Part shown: piece by piece, positions 5,686 through 7,661 of the stretch
Layout: every line of letters begins with the position of its first letter
Numbering within the stretch: the stretch's first letter is position 1
Source of the DNA: Dehalococcoidales bacterium
GTDB taxonomy: Bacteria > Chloroflexota > Dehalococcoidia > E44-bin15
NCBI GenBank assembly: GCA_012974295.1
Contig: JAAXQM010000236.1
Span: 1 to 7,661, forward strand
Length of the DNA: 7,661 bases
Reading direction: 5' to 3'
The notes under the pieces: model-generated
What the model saw: the letters and a program-made list of their open reading frames with translations, nothing else
What the model was told of the DNA's origin: nothing
Database searches by the model: none
Made by a program: the position numbers and the translations under genes

Positions 5686-6387
5686 TTAACTCACGTATAG
5701 AACCCTCTCGCAGCTACCGCATTGCACTAATTCCTGGCCCATTCTCGCGCGCTGTAATTCACTCATGGGAAGGGCAATCCGGCAACCCTGGCACATGCCC
5801 CGTTCCAATTTGGCAACCGCTCTCCCCTGCCGTTTTTGTCTTATATCCTCGTATAGTTCTAGACTCACGGTATCAAGTTTGGAAGCGAGCTCTTTTCTCT
5901 TTTGTTCTAGAGTAGATAGGGCAGCGCTCAGCTCCGTTTGCTCCTGCGATAGCGAGGCCTGTTCTGCCTGCCATTCCTCTTCGATCTTTGCAACTTCACT
6001 GCGTTTCACGAATACCTCTTTTTGCGCTGCCTCCACTTCAGACATTATATCTAGCGTCTTGTCATCCCCCTCCCCAATTTTACGTCGGAAGTTTGACAGC
6101 TGCTCCTGGAGGCTGGATAGCTCCTTTGGGTTTTTCACAGTGCCTCCGTATAGTTTATCAGTCGCCACGGCAGCTTTAGCCTGCAGGTCTTCCACCTCTC
6201 TCTCCACCTCCCGCTGAATCCGCTGTAGCTCTACTAGCTTCTCCTCATCCCTGGCGAGAGATAGATGTGCCTCATCTAAAACCTCGCTCTCGCCCAGGCG
6301 GCCCATCACTTGAGTGAGCCTCTCCCGCTTCGCATCGATTTCCAGGTCAACTTCCTGGAGTTCATATAGCTGCTTTCCCTTGCTCAA
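5686..6387 (-). CDS. Coiled-coil protein with C4-type zinc ribbon (COG1579/CdsZ-like)
   Basis: The 233-residue product is a long antiparallel coiled coil (about 5-180, rich in Glu, Lys, Gln and Leu) followed by a zinc ribbon with Cys199, Cys202, Cys223 and Cys226 (CQGC...CGSC). This is the COG1579 architecture, which includes chlamydial CT398/CdsZ. Members are proposed to bind nucleic acid or RNA polymerase partners, but the role in this organism is unknown. The start is TTG at 6387-6385. It is supported by GGAGAAAGG at 6402-6394 with a 6-base spacing and by homology beginning at once (QLYELQEVDLEID). It is the first gene of an operon whose next gene starts directly after its stop codon. A consensus promoter lies just upstream. 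Confidence 0.88.
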   Translation of the reverse strand: MSKGKQLYELQEVDLEIDAKRERLTQVMGRLGESEVLDEAHLSLARDEEKLVELQRIQREVEREVEDLQAKAAVATDKLYGGTVKNPKELSSLQEQLSNFRRKIGEGDDKTLDIMSEVEAAQKEVFVKRSEVAKIEEEWQAEQASLSQEQTELSAALSTLEQKRKELASKLDTVSLELYEDIRQKRQGRAVAKLERGMCQGCRIALPMSELQRARMGQELVQCGSCERVLYVS

Positions 6388-6393
6388 TTCAGG

Positions 6394-6402
6394 CCTTTCT
6401 CC
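6394..6402 (-). promoter_or_regulatory. Ribosome binding site deciding a TTG start
   Basis: GGAGAAAGG on the minus strand ends 6 bases before TTG (6387-6385). No ATG or GTG in a better position precedes the conserved N-terminus, so this site fixes the start. The predicted transcript begins at about 6402, leaving almost no leader before the site. Confidence 0.7.
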
Positions 6403-6408
6403 AGTGCA

Positions 6409-6437
6409 ATTCTAGGTTACAGGAAGGAGGCTGTCAA
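6409..6437 (-). promoter_or_regulatory. Consensus promoter of the zinc-ribbon/recombinase/RNase HI operon
   Basis: TTGACA (6437-6432), 17 bp, TAGAAT (6414-6409) on the minus strand: a perfect -35, ideal spacing and a five-of-six -10. Transcription should start near 6402. It sits between the tRNA terminator and the operon, so the three genes have their own signal. Confidence 0.8.
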
Positions 6438-6444
6438 CAACAAC

Positions 6445-6470
6445 AAAAAAACCCCCAATAAAGCAGGGGG
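6445..6470 (-). terminator. Rho-independent terminator of the tRNA gene
   Basis: On the minus strand CCCCC (6470-6466), a 9-base loop and GGGGG (6456-6452) are followed at once by seven T (6451-6445). The stem is short but all G:C, and the T-run is strong. It lies 22 bases after the encoded CCA. Confidence 0.8.
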
Positions 6471-6491
6471 ATTAATGTCTGAAATCTTTCT

Positions 6492-6566
6492 TGGTGGGCC
6501 CGGTAGGATTCGAACCTACGATCAATCGGTTATGAGCCGAGTGCTCTGCCGCTGAGCTACGGGCCC
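6492..6566 (-). tRNA. tRNA with CAU anticodon (elongator Met or Ile2)
   Basis: The minus strand folds as a full cloverleaf of 75 nt. The acceptor is GGGCCCG/CGGGCCC, the D arm GCTC/GAGC, the anticodon loop CTCATAA with CAT at 6534-6532, and the T arm GTAGG-TTCGAAT-CCTAC; A73 is followed by an encoded CCA (6494-6492). The first base pair is matched, so it is not an initiator. A CAU anticodon fits elongator tRNA-Met or the lysidine-modified tRNA-Ile2, and sequence alone does not decide. Elongator Met is the more likely default. The outermost anticodon-stem pair is a C-U mismatch (27:43). Confidence 0.92.
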
Positions 6567-6579
6567 GTGGGGCATCAGT

Positions 6580-6608
6580 AGTCTATAAAATCGCAAGGCG
6601 AAAGTCAA
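6580..6608 (-). promoter_or_regulatory. Promoter of the tRNA gene
   Basis: TTGACT (6608-6603), a 17-bp spacer and TAGACT (6585-6580) on the minus strand. Transcription would start near 6573, giving a leader of only about 7 nt before the mature tRNA for RNase P to remove. Confidence 0.65.
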
Positions 6609-6618
6609 GAATAAAGCT

Positions 6619-6646
6619 TTGCTTTTATCCTACGTTACCTTATAAT
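6619..6646 (+). promoter_or_regulatory. Candidate promoter of leuS
   Basis: A perfect TATAAT at 6641-6646 on the + strand has a weak -35 match, TTGCTT at 6619-6624, 16 bp upstream. The start would be near 6653, about 30 bases before the leuS ATG. It is arranged back to back with the tRNA promoter. The leader is too short for a T-box. Confidence 0.55.
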
Positions 6647-6682
6647 ATGTTGGCCTGTGATTCAATGGGGTTGATAGTTTAA

Positions 6683-7661
6683 ATGGTTAGAAAAAGTGAA
6701 CAGATGTTAAAGTACATTCCTCAGGAGGTAGAGTCAAAATGGCAGCAGCGGTGGGCTCAAGACCGCCTCTATGAGGTTAACGAGAATGATACCCGCCCTA
6801 AGTGGTATGAGCTCACCATGTTCCCGTATACGTCGGGAGATCTCCACATCGGGCATTGGTATGCCATGGCCCCCTCCGATGTTCATGCCCGCTTCAAGCG
6901 GATGAAGGGCTACAATGTGCTTCACCCAATGGGTTTTGATGCATTTGGTCTGCCTGCAGAGAACGCCGCAATCAGCCGTGGTATACATCCCTTCACATGG
7001 ACGATGGACAACGTCGAGCGGATGAGGTCTCAACTCAAGAGCATAGGTGCTATTTACGACTGGCGGCGCGAGGTGATCACCTGCCTCCCGGATTATTACA
7101 AATGGACGCAATGGTTCTTCCTTAAGCTCTATGAAGCAGGCCTCGCTTATCGGGGAAAGGCCCCGGTAAACTGGTGCCCCAAGTGCCAGACGGTGCTTGC
7201 TAATGAGCAGGTAATGGGTGATGGGTTGTGTGAGCGTTGTGATTCAGCGGTCATAAGAAAGGACCTGGAGCAGTGGTTCTTCCGCATTACCGCATATGCT
7301 GAGAAGCTTCTCGACTTTAGCCATATCCAGTGGCCGGAGCGAATAAAGACGATGCAGAAAAACTGGATCGGAAAGAGCCAGGGGGTTGAGATCGCCTTTG
7401 GACTTGAGGCTGGCTTAGCGGAGGGAGCAGGTTATTCTGAGCAGGAATTTCGTGTCTTTACCACCCGCCCCGACACGATCTACGGCGTGACCTTTGCCGT
7501 TTTTGCACCGGAGCACCCGCTGGTTGAGCAGCTCACCACGGCGGAGCACAAGGAAGAGGTAGCGCGCTATGTTGATAGAGCGCGACACCAATCAGATATC
7601 GAGCGAACCGCCACGGGGAGGGATAAGAGCGGCGTTTTCACCGGGTCTTATGCCATAAACA
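6683..7661 (+). CDS. leuS: Leucyl-tRNA synthetase (partial, N-terminal 326 residues)
   Basis: This class I synthetase charges tRNA-Leu with leucine in the cytoplasm. The frame is open from ATG 6683 to the window edge and covers about 40% of a usual 800-830 residue enzyme. Seen in order: the start YIPQEVESKWQQRW (11-24), the ATP-binding HIGH motif exactly at 55-58 within PYTSGDLHIGH, MGFDAFGLPAEN (83-94), and a zinc module WCPKC (164-168) with CERC (183-186). Next come LEQWFFRIT (195-203), KNWIGKSQG (226-234) at the entry to the CP1 editing domain, and the editing motif TTRPDTIYG (260-268). A TAA directly precedes ATG 6683; ATG 6704 is an alternative start. Neither has a strong ribosome site, only GGGG at 6667-6670. 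Nothing looks damaged. The KMSKS motif lies beyond the edge. Confidence 0.96.
   Translation, partial: MVRKSEQMLKYIPQEVESKWQQRWAQDRLYEVNENDTRPKWYELTMFPYTSGDLHIGHWYAMAPSDVHARFKRMKGYNVLHPMGFDAFGLPAENAAISRGIHPFTWTMDNVERMRSQLKSIGAIYDWRREVITCLPDYYKWTQWFFLKLYEAGLAYRGKAPVNWCPKCQTVLANEQVMGDGLCERCDSAVIRKDLEQWFFRITAYAEKLLDFSHIQWPERIKTMQKNWIGKSQGVEIAFGLEAGLAEGAGYSEQEFRVFTTRPDTIYGVTFAVFAPEHPLVEQLTTAEHKEEVARYVDRARHQSDIERTATGRDKSGVFTGSYAIN

Noticed and set aside
5765..6217. Plus-strand frame of 150 codons, rich in Ser and Cys
   Set aside because: Shadow of the Glu/Lys-rich coiled coil on the minus strand.
6734..7111. Minus-strand frame of 125 codons
   Set aside because: Antisense to leuS, whose HIGH and neighbouring motifs are unmistakable on the plus strand.

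Overview
The window reads as chromosomal DNA from an anaerobic bacterium. RNase P RNA, a bacterial leucyl-tRNA synthetase and several sigma70-type promoters make it bacterial. An aldehyde:ferredoxin oxidoreductase (AOR) family gene points to anaerobic metabolism. Gene content and protein style resemble Dehalococcoidia-like Chloroflexota, but this is an impression, not a proof.

Layout. 1-48 is the probable tail of a gene entering from the left. 49-687 is gene-free and holds two copies of a 121-bp MITE-like repeat, plus a diverged inverted repeat around the first copy. 688-2417 (+) is an AOR gene broken by a frameshift and an internal deletion. It meets birA (2411-3202, -) tail to tail with a 7-bp overlap. 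3323-3703 (-) is the RNase P RNA gene with a near-consensus promoter; a third repeat copy lies directly behind its -35 box. 3959-6387 (-) is a compact three-gene unit. It comprises a coiled-coil/C4 zinc-ribbon protein, a large serine recombinase-like protein with a degenerate active site, and a shortened RNase HI. A consensus promoter (TTGACA-17-TAGAAT) and a TTG start precede it. 6492-6566 (-) is a CAU-anticodon tRNA with encoded CCA and its own terminator. leuS starts at 6683 (+), divergent from the tRNA, and runs off the right edge.

Translation and RNA processing genes (leuS, tRNA, rnpB) and a cofactor-attachment gene (birA) are the stable backbone. The region to their left shows decay and small mobile repeats. 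The most unusual part is the operon 6387-3959. Its recombinase-like protein is long and uninterrupted, yet Phe stands at the expected catalytic Ser and the D-R-L-x-R motif is altered. The RNase HI beside it lacks the segment that normally carries one catalytic Asp. This may be a repurposed DNA/RNA-binding unit or one in decay; conservation across relatives would separate the two.
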